From Cognatishimia sp. MH4019 (GTDB lineage: Bacteria; Pseudomonadota; Alphaproteobacteria; Rhodobacterales; Rhodobacteraceae), in assembly GCF_020177595.1 (NCBI RefSeq), contig NZ_JAHTBL010000003.1:310001-374000 (forward strand): 64,000 nt of DNA. Direction: 5' to 3'. This document shows, piece after piece, positions 1 to 7,669 of the stretch. How positions within the stretch are numbered: the stretch's first letter is position 1; every line of letters starts with the position of its first letter. The translations under genes and the position numbers were made by a program. Under the pieces are notes generated by a model. The model was given only the letters and a program-made list of their open reading frames with translations, did no database searches and was not told where the DNA came from.

Positions 1-123
1 TAGATGGGTCAGAATCGTCAGCCCCAGAGCGCAGAAAAACACGCCCGTGGAGAGGCCTTGGGCATCTTCCAAGGGGCTGTGTCTGACCGCTTTGGGGTCG
101 GGAAAGGGAACGCGTGCTGGCAT
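1..123 (-). CDS. YitT-family membrane protein, N-terminal fragment (runs off the left edge)
   Basis: The reading frame opens at an ATG read from 123 and stays open for 41 codons to the window edge. The visible part has a polar start, the segment HSPLEDAQGL at about residues 15-24, and then the beginning of a hydrophobic helix (TGVFFCALGLTILTHL). From memory, this layout matches YitT-like integral membrane proteins of Rhodobacterales; their function is poorly defined. It lies 45 bases downstream of icd on the same strand, behind a weak hairpin. No clear ribosome binding site precedes the ATG, so the start could be further downstream. Most of the gene is outside the window, so the family call is tentative. 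Confidence 0.55.
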   Translation of the reverse strand, partial: MPARVPFPDPKAVRHSPLEDAQGLSTGVFFCALGLTILTHL

Positions 124-128
124 AAATT

Positions 129-146
129 CGTATTTATGGCAGAAAG
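129..146 (-). repeat. Gene-end motif copy 1 (after icd)
   Basis: On the minus strand this reads CTTTCTGCCATAAATACG. It directly follows a small hairpin (GGCTG at 146-150 with CAGCC at 158-162) just past the icd stop. It resembles four other copies at 1394-1414, 28378-28400, 32848-32870 and 34165-34187, all in the orientation of the gene they follow. This is the weakest-matching copy. Confidence 0.4.
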
Positions 147-167
147 GCTGACCTTACCAGCCCTTCT

Positions 168-1376
168 TTACATGGCTGCGTTCAGGTTCTCGTCAATCTT
201 TTCCAGGAAGCCTTCGGTCGTCAGCCAGCTTTGATCCGGGCCGACCAGCAGGGCGAGGTCCTTGGTCATGTGACCGCTTTCGACCGTGTCCACGATGACC
301 TTTTCCAAGGTTTCGGCGAACGCGGTGAGTTGGGTATTGTCGTCCAGCTTCGCACGATGCTTCAGGCCGCCGGTCCACGCAAAAATTGACGCGATGGAGT
401 TGGTCGACGTCGCCTCGCCCTTCTGGTGCTGGCGGTAGTGGCGCGTGACGGTGCCGTGGGCGGCCTCCGCCTCCACGATTTTGCCGTCGGGCGTCATCAG
501 TTGCGAGGTCATCAGACCCAGCGAGCCGAAACCCTGCGCGACCGTGTCAGATTGCACGTCGCCATCGTAGTTCTTGGTGGCCCAGACAAACCCGCCGTTC
601 CATTTCATCGCGCAAGCGACCATGTCGTCGATCAGGCGGTGCTGGTATTCGATCCCAGCCTCTTTGAACTGCGCTTCAAATTCTTCCTCGTAGATGCGCT
701 GGAAGATCTGCAGGAACTGGCCGTCATATTGCTTTAGGATCGTGTTCTTGGTCGAGAGATACACCGGCCAGCCGAGGTTCAAACCGTAATTCAGGGAGGC
801 CCGCGCGAAATCCTCGATGCTTTTGTCGAGGTTATACATGCCCATATAGACGCCCGAGGAGGGGGCGTCGAACACCTCATGCTCGATCGCTTGCCCGTCT
901 TCGCCCACGAATTTCATCGACAGCTTACCGGGGCCGGGGAATTTCATATCCGTCGCGCGGTATTGATCGCCGTAGGCATGCCGCCCGATCACGATGGGCC
1001 GGGTCCAGCCGGGCACGAGGCGTGGGACGTTCTTGCAGATGATCGGCGCGCGGAAGACGACGCCGCCGAGGATATTGCGGATTGTGCCATTGGGAGAGCG
1101 CCACATCTGCTTGAGGCCAAACTCCTCAACCCGTTGTTCATCGGGTGTGATCGTTGCGCATTTGACGCCAACGCCGATCTCCTTGATCTTTTCGGCGGCA
1201 TCAATGGTAATCTGGTCGTTGGTGCGGTCGCGTTCCTCAATCCCCAGATCGTAGTACAACAGATCAATGTCGAGATAGGGGAGGATCAGCTTGGTTTTGA
1301 TGAAGTCCCAGATGATACGGGTCATCTCGTCGCCGTCGAGTTCAACGACAGGGTTCTCTACTTTGATCTTGGACAT
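168..1376 (-). CDS. icd: NADP-dependent isocitrate dehydrogenase, IDH1-type
   Basis: It oxidatively decarboxylates isocitrate to 2-oxoglutarate in the TCA cycle and supplies cytosolic NADPH. The 402-residue protein is collinear with the homodimeric eukaryote-like class rather than the E. coli class. Visible signatures are the substrate loop SPNGTIRN at residues 94-101, [10 protein letters not shown] at 131-140, and the NADP-side segment [11 protein letters not shown] in the C-terminal third. The ATG has a GGAG ribosome binding site that sits in a small CTCC-GTC-GGAG hairpin. It is downstream of, and probably co-transcribed with, the HD-domain gene, 40 bases away. Confidence 0.97.
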   Translation of the reverse strand: MSKIKVENPVVELDGDEMTRIIWDFIKTKLILPYLDIDLLYYDLGIEERDRTNDQITIDAAEKIKEIGVGVKCATITPDEQRVEEFGLKQMWRSPNGTIRNILGGVVFRAPIICKNVPRLVPGWTRPIVIGRHAYGDQYRATDMKFPGPGKLSMKFVGEDGQAIEHEVFDAPSSGVYMGMYNLDKSIEDFARASLNYGLNLGWPVYLSTKNTILKQYDGQFLQIFQRIYEEEFEAQFKEAGIEYQHRLIDDMVACAMKWNGGFVWATKNYDGDVQSDTVAQGFGSLGLMTSQLMTPDGKIVEAEAAHGTVTRHYRQHQKGEATSTNSIASIFAWTGGLKHRAKLDDNTQLTAFAETLEKVIVDTVESGHMTKDLALLVGPDQSWLTTEGFLEKIDENLNAAM

Positions 1377-1393
1377 GGGATCTCCGACGGAGT

Positions 1394-1414
1394 GAGTATT
1401 TTTGCAAAGATGAA
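1394..1414 (-). repeat. Gene-end motif copy 2 (after the HD-domain gene)
   Basis: On the minus strand this reads CTTCATCTTTGCAAAAATAC plus two more bases, starting two bases after the stop codon of the HD-domain gene. It keeps the pyrimidine-rich CTTY start and the AAATAC end shared with the other copies. No strong hairpin precedes it. Confidence 0.45.
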
Positions 1415-1416
1415 GC

Positions 1417-1998
1417 CTAGGAGGCGTTTTGGAAATAGGTGTGGATGCGACCTTTTAGATGATCCCACAGGGCAGGGGCGCCGCGCGCGACTTTGGTGCC
1501 GACCATCTGGTCCACCCGGTCCTCGGTGACATTGTATTTGGCCCAAGTTCCGCCGTTCGAGGCGAGGTTCAGAACAGGCGGCAAAGCGCGGTCGATGGCT
1601 TTGGCGAAGACTGCGTCAGGGGTGGCTGCGGCTTCAAATTCATCCCACAAGGCGCGGAATGTCTGGGCCTGATCTTTCGGAAGCATCCCGAAAAGCCGAT
1701 CCGCGGCGGCCTTCTCTTCGGCTTCGATATCGTTGACGGCAGGCACATCAAAGATCGGATTATCGCCTGCATCAATCTCGACAATGTCGTGAATCAACAG
1801 CATCTGGATGACGCGGGCGAGATCGACACGCGCATCGGCCTGATCTGCCATGACCAGCGCAAAGAGCGCCACATGCCAGCTATGCTCTGCCGAGTTCTCG
1901 GGGCGAGATCGGTCGGTCAGGATATTGCCACGGTTGACGGACTTGAGCTTGTCGACCTCTGTCAGAAAGGCCAGTTGCTGCTCAAGCCGTGCGCTCAT
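1417..1998 (-). CDS. HD-domain phosphohydrolase (HDDC2/YfbR-like)
   Basis: This is a 193-residue HD-superfamily metal-dependent phosphohydrolase, probably acting on 5'-deoxyribonucleoside monophosphates as characterised relatives do; that substrate is inferred. Metal ligands are recognisable: His39 in AEHSWH, the HD pair at residues 70-71 ([10 protein letters not shown]), and a later Asp in KAIDRALP. The protein is all-helical with no signal peptide, so cytosolic. Its start overlaps the stop of the upstream hydrolase gene by four bases, which implies translational coupling. Confidence 0.85.
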   Translation of the reverse strand: MSARLEQQLAFLTEVDKLKSVNRGNILTDRSRPENSAEHSWHVALFALVMADQADARVDLARVIQMLLIHDIVEIDAGDNPIFDVPAVNDIEAEEKAAADRLFGMLPKDQAQTFRALWDEFEAAATPDAVFAKAIDRALPPVLNLASNGGTWAKYNVTEDRVDQMVGTKVARGAPALWDHLKGRIHTYFQNAS

Positions 1999-2648
1999 CG
2001 GGTGTTTTCTGTCAGGCGGCGTTGGACGTAATCGGTCACATTACCGATCATCGTGTCCATATGCGGGTCTTCAAAGAAGTGCCCGGCACCTTCCAGTTCC
2101 TGATGGGTGATCGTGATGCCCTTTTGCTCGTGCAGTTTGTTGACAAGCGTATGTGTATCCGCCGGGGGGGCGACGCGGTCGCCGGTGCCGTTGATGATCA
2201 GGCCAGAACTGGGGCAGGGCGCCAGAAAGCTGAAGTCATACATATTCGCGGGGGGCGAGACCGAGATGAAGCCGGTAATCTCAGGACGGCGCATCAGCAA
2301 CTGCATCCCGATCCATGCGCCGAAGGAGAAGCCCGCGACCCAGCAATGCTTGGAGTTGTTGTTCATCGATTGCAGGTAGTCCAAAGCAGAGGCCGCATCC
2401 GACAGCTCACCAATGCCCTGATCATATTCGCCCTGCGACCGCCCCACGCCGCGGAAATTGAAACGCAGCACGGTGAAGCCCATATTGTAGAAGGCGTAGT
2501 GCAGGTTATACACCACACGATTGTTCATCGTTCCGCCAAACTGCGGATGCGGATGCAGCACGATGGCGATGGGGGCGTCTTTTTCCTTTTGGGGGTGGTA
2601 ACGGCCTTCGAGGCGGCCCTCGGGGCCGGGGAAAATCACTTCGGGCAT
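1995..2648 (-). CDS. Alpha/beta hydrolase (dienelactone hydrolase-like)
   Basis: This 217-residue single-domain protein has the serine-hydrolase fold. The nucleophile elbow is GFSFGA with Ser108. An acidic residue lies in GTGDRVAPP near 157, and the likely catalytic His is in EGAGHFF near 189. The N-terminal LHPHPQFGGTMNN stretch (about 31-43) is typical of a widespread uncharacterised bacterial subfamily of cytosolic hydrolases. The natural substrate cannot be told from sequence. It is the first gene of a minus-strand run with the HD gene and icd, and it diverges from iscR, sharing the 179-base region 2649-2827. Confidence 0.88.
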   Translation of the reverse strand: MPEVIFPGPEGRLEGRYHPQKEKDAPIAIVLHPHPQFGGTMNNRVVYNLHYAFYNMGFTVLRFNFRGVGRSQGEYDQGIGELSDAASALDYLQSMNNNSKHCWVAGFSFGAWIGMQLLMRRPEITGFISVSPPANMYDFSFLAPCPSSGLIINGTGDRVAPPADTHTLVNKLHEQKGITITHQELEGAGHFFEDPHMDTMIGNVTDYVQRRLTENTR

Positions 2649-2693
2649 GGGTGTCCCTTGTTATCTGTTGCGCCTTGCGCCCTGTCGCGGCGC

Positions 2694-2722
2694 TTGACGG
2701 GAATTGGCTGTAGACTTAGAAT
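2694..2722 (+). promoter_or_regulatory. Likely sigma-70 type promoter of the iscR-suf cluster
   Basis: TTGACG at 2694-2699 is followed after 17 bases by TAGAAT at 2717-2722. Both hexamers match the housekeeping consensus at 5 of 6 positions. The inverted repeat at 2715-2731 covers the -10 hexamer, so a bound repressor would block polymerase. Confidence 0.65.
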
Positions 2723-2731
2723 TGTTCTAAG
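2715..2731. promoter_or_regulatory. Perfect inverted repeat, probable IscR operator (Iron-Rhodo-box type)
   Basis: CTTAGAA-TTG-TTCTAAG is a perfect 7-3-7 inverted repeat over the iscR promoter. An iron-responsive palindrome upstream of suf and iron genes in Rhodobacterales has been assigned to IscR in the literature. Identity with that box is inferred from context and symmetry. A related TAGAA-N3-TTCTA site recurs at 3986-3998. Confidence 0.6.
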
Positions 2732-2827
2732 ATTGCGGCAGGCAGGCCATTCGGCGGTGCTGTGCAGTTAATGTGGCAGGTGTGAAACGTCAATGAATTT
2801 GCGCAGATCAACTTTGGGGGCAGGCCT

Positions 2828-3286
2828 ATGAAACTTGGCACGAAAGGGCGCTACGCCATGGTCGCTTTGGCCGATATCGCGCTGCAGCCCGGCGATGATC
2901 TTGTGACACTGGCCGAGATCAGCAAACGGCAGGATATCTCACTGCCGTATCTTGAGCAGCTTTTCGTCAAGCTGCGCCGTGCCGAGCTTGTCGAGTCTGT
3001 GCGCGGGCCGGGCGGTGGGTATCGGCTTAGCCGGGAACCGTCGCAGATCCGTGTGGTCGATATCATGAGCGCGGTCGACGAGTCGGTGGACGCGATGCAG
3101 AAAGGGGCCGGGGCCTCGGGGGCGCTGTCGGGCAGCCGGGCGCAATCCATGACGAACCGGCTTTGGGAAGGGCTTAGCGCCCATGTCTATGTGTTCCTGC
3201 ATCAGACGCGCCTGTCGGATGTCATCACCAATGACCTGACGCCCTGTCCGGCGGTGCCGAACCTGTTCGAGATTGTCGATACCTGA
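2828..3286 (+). CDS. iscR: Rrf2-family regulator IscR, single-cysteine type
   Basis: This is a transcription factor expected to sense Fe-S cluster status and repress suf and iron genes. The 152 residues carry the Rrf2 winged helix (MKLGTKGRYAMVAL at the start, recognition region about residues 28-60 ending in RGPGGGYRLSR). E. coli IscR binds its cluster with three cysteines near 92-104. This protein has none there, and its only cysteine is Cys140 in LTPCPAVPN. That matches the unusual single-Cys IscR described from Rhodobacter sphaeroides. It heads the suf cluster and probably represses itself through 2715-2731. Confidence 0.92.
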   Translation: MKLGTKGRYAMVALADIALQPGDDLVTLAEISKRQDISLPYLEQLFVKLRRAELVESVRGPGGGYRLSREPSQIRVVDIMSAVDESVDAMQKGAGASGALSGSRAQSMTNRLWEGLSAHVYVFLHQTRLSDVITNDLTPCPAVPNLFEIVDT

Positions 3287-3290
3287 GCCC

Positions 3291-4334
3291 GTGTCCCGCA
3301 TCTATTTGGATCATAACGCCACCGCGCCTTTGCGGGCCGAGGCGCGCGCCACGATGATTGCGGCGATGGATGCGGTGGGAAACCCGTCCAGCGTCCATGC
3401 CGAAGGGCGTGCCGCGAAAAGCATTGTCGAAAAAGCGCGCGGCCAGATTGCCGAGGCGATGGGCGCGATGGCGGCGGATATCGTCTTCACGTCCGGGGCC
3501 ACCGAAGCTGCGGCATTGGCGTGTGCCGGGCGGGGCCTCCACGGCGGTGATATCGAGCATGACGCCGTTGCGGCCTGGATTGATCCGTCTTTGCCGGTTT
3601 CCGCGGAGGGCGCAGTTTCGGTCGCGGCGCCTGAGCAAACCGCCTTGCAGATGGCCAATAGTGAAACCGGCATCTTGCAGGACCTGCCGCAGGGCCTTGC
3701 GGTCAGCGATATGACTCAGGCGTTCGGGAAAATCCCGCTCGCTTTCGATTGGTCTGGCGTCGGAATGGGGCTGATTTCGGCGCATAAACTGGGCGGTCCA
3801 AAGGGAATTGGGGCCCTCGTGATGCCGCGCGGCACGGATTTGGCCGCGCAGATCAAAGGTGGAGGACAAGAGATGGGCCGCCGCTCTGGCACCGAAAATG
3901 TCATTGCAATCGCGGGGTTCGGGGCCGCAGCTCATGTAGCTGCACGCGATCTGGCGGCTGGAAAATGGGACCAGATCGAAGAATTTAGAAATATTCTAGA
4001 AATAACTCTAGAAGAGTCTGCGAAATCGACTATTTTTGTCGGGAAAGGTGCGCGTCGCCTTCCAAACACCAGTTGCTTCGCCGTTCCCGGCTGGAAAGGG
4101 GAAACGCAGGTGATGCAGATGGACTTGGCCGGTGTGGCGATTTCTGCAGGCTCGGCCTGCTCCAGCGGCAAGGTCCGCGCCAGCCGCGTATTGCGCGCCA
4201 TGGGATATGACGAGGCCACAGCCAGCAGCGCGATCCGCGTGTCGCTGGGGGTGGAGACGACAAAGGACGATGTGGAGCGGTTCTGCGAGATCTGGCTGCG
4301 CCATTACAACAAGTTTCGCGCGCGAGCCGCGTGA
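3291..4334 (+). CDS. Class V cysteine desulfurase (IscS/NifS-like, short form)
   Basis: This PLP enzyme removes sulfur from cysteine as an enzyme persulfide for Fe-S assembly. From the GTG start the protein has 347 residues, shorter than E. coli IscS (404). The PLP lysine is Lys166 in SAHKLGGPKG and the persulfide cysteine is Cys290 in SAGSACSSGK. I chose GTG 3291, five bases after the iscR stop, because MSRIYLDHNAT is the usual family N-terminus; an upstream in-frame TTG at 3273 would add six residues. The gene is a second desulfurase beside sufS. Codons at 3984-4013 include several rare AT-rich ones that overlap repeated TAGAA sites. Confidence 0.9.
   Translation: MSRIYLDHNATAPLRAEARATMIAAMDAVGNPSSVHAEGRAAKSIVEKARGQIAEAMGAMAADIVFTSGATEAAALACAGRGLHGGDIEHDAVAAWIDPSLPVSAEGAVSVAAPEQTALQMANSETGILQDLPQGLAVSDMTQAFGKIPLAFDWSGVGMGLISAHKLGGPKGIGALVMPRGTDLAAQIKGGGQEMGRRSGTENVIAIAGFGAAAHVAARDLAAGKWDQIEEFRNILEITLEESAKSTIFVGKGARRLPNTSCFAVPGWKGETQVMQMDLAGVAISAGSACSSGKVRASRVLRAMGYDEATASSAIRVSLGVETTKDDVERFCEIWLRHYNKFRARAA
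3986..4013. promoter_or_regulatory. Cluster of TAGAA/TTCTA sites inside the desulfurase gene
   Basis: TAGAA-ATA-TTCTA at 3986-3998 is a perfect palindrome with the same core and spacing as the operator at 2715-2731. Further TAGAA units begin at 3997 and 4009, each paired with an imperfect partner. The overlapped codons are AGA, AAT, ATT, CTA, GAA, ATA, ACT, CTA and GAA, an AT-rich cluster unlike the surrounding codon use. A role as an intragenic IscR site is inferred. Confidence 0.4.
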
Positions 4335-4379
4335 CATCGATAACAGCGCCTCAAGCGGCGTAGATGAGGAGAGACCGGA

Positions 4380-5891
4380 ATGGCTGCGTTGGATAATGTG
4401 GAAGTCAAAGAAGGCGTCGATCAGGAAACGGTCGAGGCGGTCAAGGAACTTTCCGGCACCTACAAGCACGGCTGGAACACCGATATCGAGATGGAATATG
4501 CGCCCAAGGGCCTGAACACCGATATCGTCAAGCTGATCTCTGAGAAGAATGAAGAGCCAGAGTGGATGACCGAATGGCGTCTGCAGGCGTTCGAGCGTTG
4601 GGGCAAGCTGACCGAGCCGAAATGGGCGATGGTCGACTATCCTGAGATCGACTTTCAGGACCAGTATTACTACGCCCGTCCGAAAAGCATGGTCGAGAAG
4701 CCGAAATCCCTGGACGAGGTCGATCCCAAGTTGCTGGCGACTTACGAAAAGCTGGGCATTCCGCTGAAAGAGCAGGCGATGCTTGCCGGTGTCGAGATGC
4801 CCGAGGAAGAGCGTAAGGTTGCCGTGGATGCGGTCTTTGATTCCGTTTCTGTTGGCACGACCTTTCAGGAAGAGCTGAAAAAAGCGGGCGTGATCTTCTG
4901 CTCCATCTCGGAAGCGATCAAAGAGCATCCTGAACTGGTCAAGAAATACCTCGGCTCGGTCGTGCCTGTGTCCGACAACTACTATGCGACGCTGAACTCG
5001 GCCGTGTTCTCGGACGGATCCTTCGTCTACGTGCCGCCCGGTGTGCGCTGCCCGATGGAGCTGAGCACGTATTTCCGCATCAACGCCGAAAACACCGGCC
5101 AGTTCGAGCGGACGTTGATCATCGCGGACAAGGGCTCTTATGTGTCCTATCTGGAAGGCTGCACGGCCCCCCAGCGCGATATCGCACAGCTGCACGCGGC
5201 AGTGGTCGAGATCATCATCGAAGAAGACGCCGAGGTGAAATACTCCACCGTTCAGAACTGGTACCCCGGTGACGAGAACGGCAAAGGCGGTATCTATAAT
5301 TTCGTGACCAAACGCGCCGATTGCCGTGGCGACCGTGCCAAGGTGATGTGGACGCAGGTCGAAACCGGATCGGCCGTGACGTGGAAATATCCGTCCTGCA
5401 TCCTGCGCGGTGATGATACGCAAGGGGAGTTCTATTCGATCGCGATCGCCAACAACTATCAGCAGGCCGATACCGGCACGAAGATGGTGCATCTGGGCAA
5501 GAACACCAAGTCGCGGATTGTCTCGAAAGGCATCAGCGCAGGCAAGGCGCAGAACACCTATCGCGGCCTTGTCTCGATGCACCCGAAAGCCAAGGACAGC
5601 CGCAATTATACCCAATGTGACAGCCTTTTGATCGGCGATAAATGCGGGGCGCATACGGTGCCGTATATCGAGGTGAAGAACAATTCCTCTCGCGTGGAGC
5701 ACGAGGCGACGACATCCAAGGTGGATGACGACCAGATGTTCTACTGCCGCTCGCGTGGCATGGACGAGGAAGAGGCGGTCGCTTTGGTGGTCAACGGTTT
5801 CTGTAAGGAAGTGCTGCAAGCCCTGCCGATGGAGTTTGCGATGGAAGCCCAAGCCCTTGTCGCGATTTCGCTGGAAGGCTCTGTTGGTTAA
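4380..5891 (+). CDS. sufB: Fe-S cluster assembly scaffold subunit SufB
   Basis: This is a core subunit of the SufBC2D scaffold on which Fe-S clusters are built in the cytosol. The 503-residue length is typical. The beta-helical core and conserved C-terminal part are clear, including [20 protein letters not shown], the [21 protein letters not shown] segment and a final [26 protein letters not shown] ribosome binding site precedes the ATG. It sits 45 bases after the desulfurase gene with no obvious promoter between them. Its stop overlaps the next start by one base. Confidence 0.97.
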   Translation: MAALDNVEVKEGVDQETVEAVKELSGTYKHGWNTDIEMEYAPKGLNTDIVKLISEKNEEPEWMTEWRLQAFERWGKLTEPKWAMVDYPEIDFQDQYYYARPKSMVEKPKSLDEVDPKLLATYEKLGIPLKEQAMLAGVEMPEEERKVAVDAVFDSVSVGTTFQEELKKAGVIFCSISEAIKEHPELVKKYLGSVVPVSDNYYATLNSAVFSDGSFVYVPPGVRCPMELSTYFRINAENTGQFERTLIIADKGSYVSYLEGCTAPQRDIAQLHAAVVEIIIEEDAEVKYSTVQNWYPGDENGKGGIYNFVTKRADCRGDRAKVMWTQVETGSAVTWKYPSCILRGDDTQGEFYSIAIANNYQQADTGTKMVHLGKNTKSRIVSKGISAGKAQNTYRGLVSMHPKAKDSRNYTQCDSLLIGDKCGAHTVPYIEVKNNSSRVEHEATTSKVDDDQMFYCRSRGMDEEEAVALVVNGFCKEVLQALPMEFAMEAQALVAISLEGSVG

Positions 5892-6199
5892 TGGCGGCGG
5901 CCGTCAGCAATAAGAAGCCAAACGTGCTTCCGCCGCGCTTCGGCCATCCCTCGCGGATGGACCCGGATACCCGGCGTGTGACGTTGCTGATTCTGGCGCA
6001 TCTGATCGTGTTTTTGATCGCGATGTCGCACGACGAGATCGTGGCGGAAATGGTTGCCGATGGCTGGTTTCTTGCAGGTTTTGCGGAGCGGTGCGAGCTG
6101 TTGATCGGGTTTGTGCTTTTCCTGTGCTGGGGCGCTTTGACAGTGCGGTTGCTGGACGTGGTCAAAAATGCGGCCCGCCAAGAAGGGCCGTCCGAATGA
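5891..6199 (+). CDS. Small two-helix membrane protein in the suf cluster
   Basis: This 102-residue protein has a basic, proline-rich N-terminus and two hydrophobic segments (about residues 30-46 and 69-88) separated by an acidic loop (SHDEIVAEMVADG). I do not recognise a family. Its ATG shares a base with the sufB stop, and its own stop overlaps the next ATG in an ATGA, so it belongs to a tightly coupled string of small genes between sufB and sufC. The position suggests co-expression with Fe-S assembly. A role in that process is not shown by the sequence. Confidence 0.75.
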   Translation: MAAAVSNKKPNVLPPRFGHPSRMDPDTRRVTLLILAHLIVFLIAMSHDEIVAEMVADGWFLAGFAERCELLIGFVLFLCWGALTVRLLDVVKNAARQEGPSE

Positions 6200-6417
6200 G
6201 CCGGCTGCTGCAAGACGGGCTAACTGCACCGCTGGGTTATAAGCTGCTCGGCCTTGCGGTGGCGCTGGTGCTAGGCTTCGTGCTGACCGCCGGGGCTGTC
6301 TTCATGCAGCTTTTGGGGCAGATCGGCTTTCTGGCCGCATGTGTTTTCGGGATCGCGATGGGGGTCGTCGGCTTGATGGTCGCGGGGGCCTTGGTGAGAC
6401 GCCGCAAGGTGGGATGA
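6196..6417 (+). CDS. Small hydrophobic protein in the suf cluster
   Basis: This 73-residue protein is almost wholly hydrophobic between a short N-terminus (MSRLLQDGL) and a basic tail (RRRKVG). It has two predicted helices at about residues 18-38 and 42-66. I chose ATG 6196 because it overlaps the previous stop (ATGA); a further upstream in-frame ATG at 6091 would bury the start inside the preceding gene. No family is recognised. Its coupling to neighbours on both sides argues that it is translated. Confidence 0.65.
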   Translation: MSRLLQDGLTAPLGYKLLGLAVALVLGFVLTAGAVFMQLLGQIGFLAACVFGIAMGVVGLMVAGALVRRRKVG

Positions 6418-6418
6418 G

Positions 6419-6592
6419 ATGGGCCGCGCAGCATTTATATCCGCCCTCACAACAGGGGGCTTTTGCGCCGCATTTGCCTACGGCATCCAGCTGATTGCGG
6501 TGGAGTTTTCAGGTCTGGCGGTTTTGCTCGTCAGCGGAGTATCGGGGTTTCTGGGCAGCCTGCTGGCCTCAATCCTATGGAGTAAGAAATGA
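6419..6592 (+). CDS. 57-residue membrane micro-protein in the suf cluster
   Basis: The ATG at 6419 lies one base after the previous stop. The frame runs 57 codons ([14 protein letters not shown] to ASILWSKK) and ends in an ATGA overlap with the next gene. Two hydrophobic stretches (about 4-28 and 33-54) make a small hairpin-like membrane protein with a lysine-rich end. It is short enough to be missed by length cut-offs. The evidence for it is the overlap at its 3' end and the near-abutting start, with no clear independent ribosome binding site. Function is unknown. Confidence 0.6.
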   Translation: MGRAAFISALTTGGFCAAFAYGIQLIAVEFSGLAVLLVSGVSGFLGSLLASILWSKK

Positions 6593-6900
6593 TCGTCACA
6601 ACGACGAACACAATCGAAGGCAAGCCCATCGCCAGCTATCACGGCATCGTCGTGGGCGAAGCGATCATGGGCGCCAACGTGGTCCGCGATGTTTTCGCGT
6701 CGATCACCGATATCGTGGGCGGTCGCTCGGGCGTTTATGAAAGCAAGCTGCAAGACGCTCGCGACACGGCCCTTGCAGAACTGGAAGACCGCGCCCGCGA
6801 AAAGGGTGCCAACGCCGTGGTGGGTGTCGATCTGGATTATGAAGTTGTTGGAAATTCGATGTTGATGGTGTCGGCCTCCGGCACTGCTGTCACCGTCTAA
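6589..6900 (+). CDS. YbjQ/UPF0145 family protein
   Basis: This 103-residue cytosolic protein belongs to the YbjQ family (Pfam heavy-metal-binding domain, DUF74), small proteins that form pentameric rings. Recognisable parts are the N-terminal [14 protein letters not shown], the central [21 protein letters not shown], and the C-terminal [17 protein letters not shown]. The name suggests metal binding but the biochemical role is undetermined. The start overlaps the stop of the 57-residue gene, and it is 13 bases upstream of sufC, placing it inside the suf transcript. Confidence 0.88.
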   Translation: MIVTTTNTIEGKPIASYHGIVVGEAIMGANVVRDVFASITDIVGGRSGVYESKLQDARDTALAELEDRAREKGANAVVGVDLDYEVVGNSMLMVSASGTAVTV

Positions 6901-6913
6901 GGAGCGAAGAAAA

Positions 6914-7669
6914 ATGTTGGAAATCAAGAACCTGCACGTCAAACTTGAAGAAGAGGACAAGCAAATCCTCAAAGGTGTCGACCTGACGCTTGAGGCGGGC
7001 AAGGTCCACGCGATCATGGGGCCTAATGGCTCTGGTAAGTCAACGCTGTCTTACGTGCTGTCTGGCCGTGATGGCTATGAGGTGACCGACGGTTCTGCCA
7101 CGCTCGAAGGCGAGGATATCCTTGATCTTGAGCCGGAAGAGCGGGCCGCTGCGGGCCTCTTTCTGGCGTTTCAATATCCTGTTGAGATCCCCGGCGTCGG
7201 CAATATGACGTTCCTGCGCACCGCAGTGAACGCGCAGCGCAAAGCGCGCGGCGAGGAGGAGCTTTCTGCCGGTGACTTCCTCAAGATCGTTCGCGAGAAG
7301 GCCAAGAGCCTCAAGATCAATGCCGATATGCTGAAACGCCCGGTCAATGTGGGCTTCTCGGGTGGTGAGAAAAAGCGTAATGAAATCATGCAGATGGCCA
7401 TGCTTGAGCCGAAAATGTGTATCTTGGATGAAACCGATTCCGGCCTTGACGTGGACGCGATGAAGCTCGTCTCCGACGGTGTGAACGCCCTGCGCGGTGA
7501 AGGCCGGTCGTTTCTTGTCATCACGCATTATCAGCGCCTGCTGGACCACATCAAACCGGATGTCGTGCACATCATGGCAGACGGGCGCATCGTGAAATCC
7601 GGCGGCCCCGAACTGGCGCTGGAAGTTGAAAACAACGGCTATGCCGACATTCTGGAGGAGGTCGCCTAA
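6914..7669 (+). CDS. sufC: Fe-S assembly ATPase SufC
   Basis: This is the ABC-type ATPase of the soluble SufBC2D complex, whose ATP hydrolysis drives conformational change in the scaffold. The 251-residue protein shows Walker A GPNGSGKST at residues 36-44, the ABC signature SGGEKKR near 150, Walker B CILDETDSGLD near 173, and the switch His in VITHYQRLL. An AAGGAGCGAAG ribosome binding site lies between 6899 and the ATG. Its stop overlaps the sufD start by one base. Confidence 0.97.
   Translation: MLEIKNLHVKLEEEDKQILKGVDLTLEAGKVHAIMGPNGSGKSTLSYVLSGRDGYEVTDGSATLEGEDILDLEPEERAAAGLFLAFQYPVEIPGVGNMTFLRTAVNAQRKARGEEELSAGDFLKIVREKAKSLKINADMLKRPVNVGFSGGEKKRNEIMQMAMLEPKMCILDETDSGLDVDAMKLVSDGVNALRGEGRSFLVITHYQRLLDHIKPDVVHIMADGRIVKSGGPELALEVENNGYADILEEVA

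Noticed and set aside
4-234. Plus-strand 76-codon frame at the left edge
   Set aside because: It crosses the icd 3' end antisense and the YitT-like start, has no family features, and the minus-strand reading explains the region better.
4008-5852. 614-codon minus-strand frame
   Set aside because: It is fully antisense to the desulfurase end and sufB. Its composition (His, Arg and Asp-rich) is typical of a GC-rich shadow frame.
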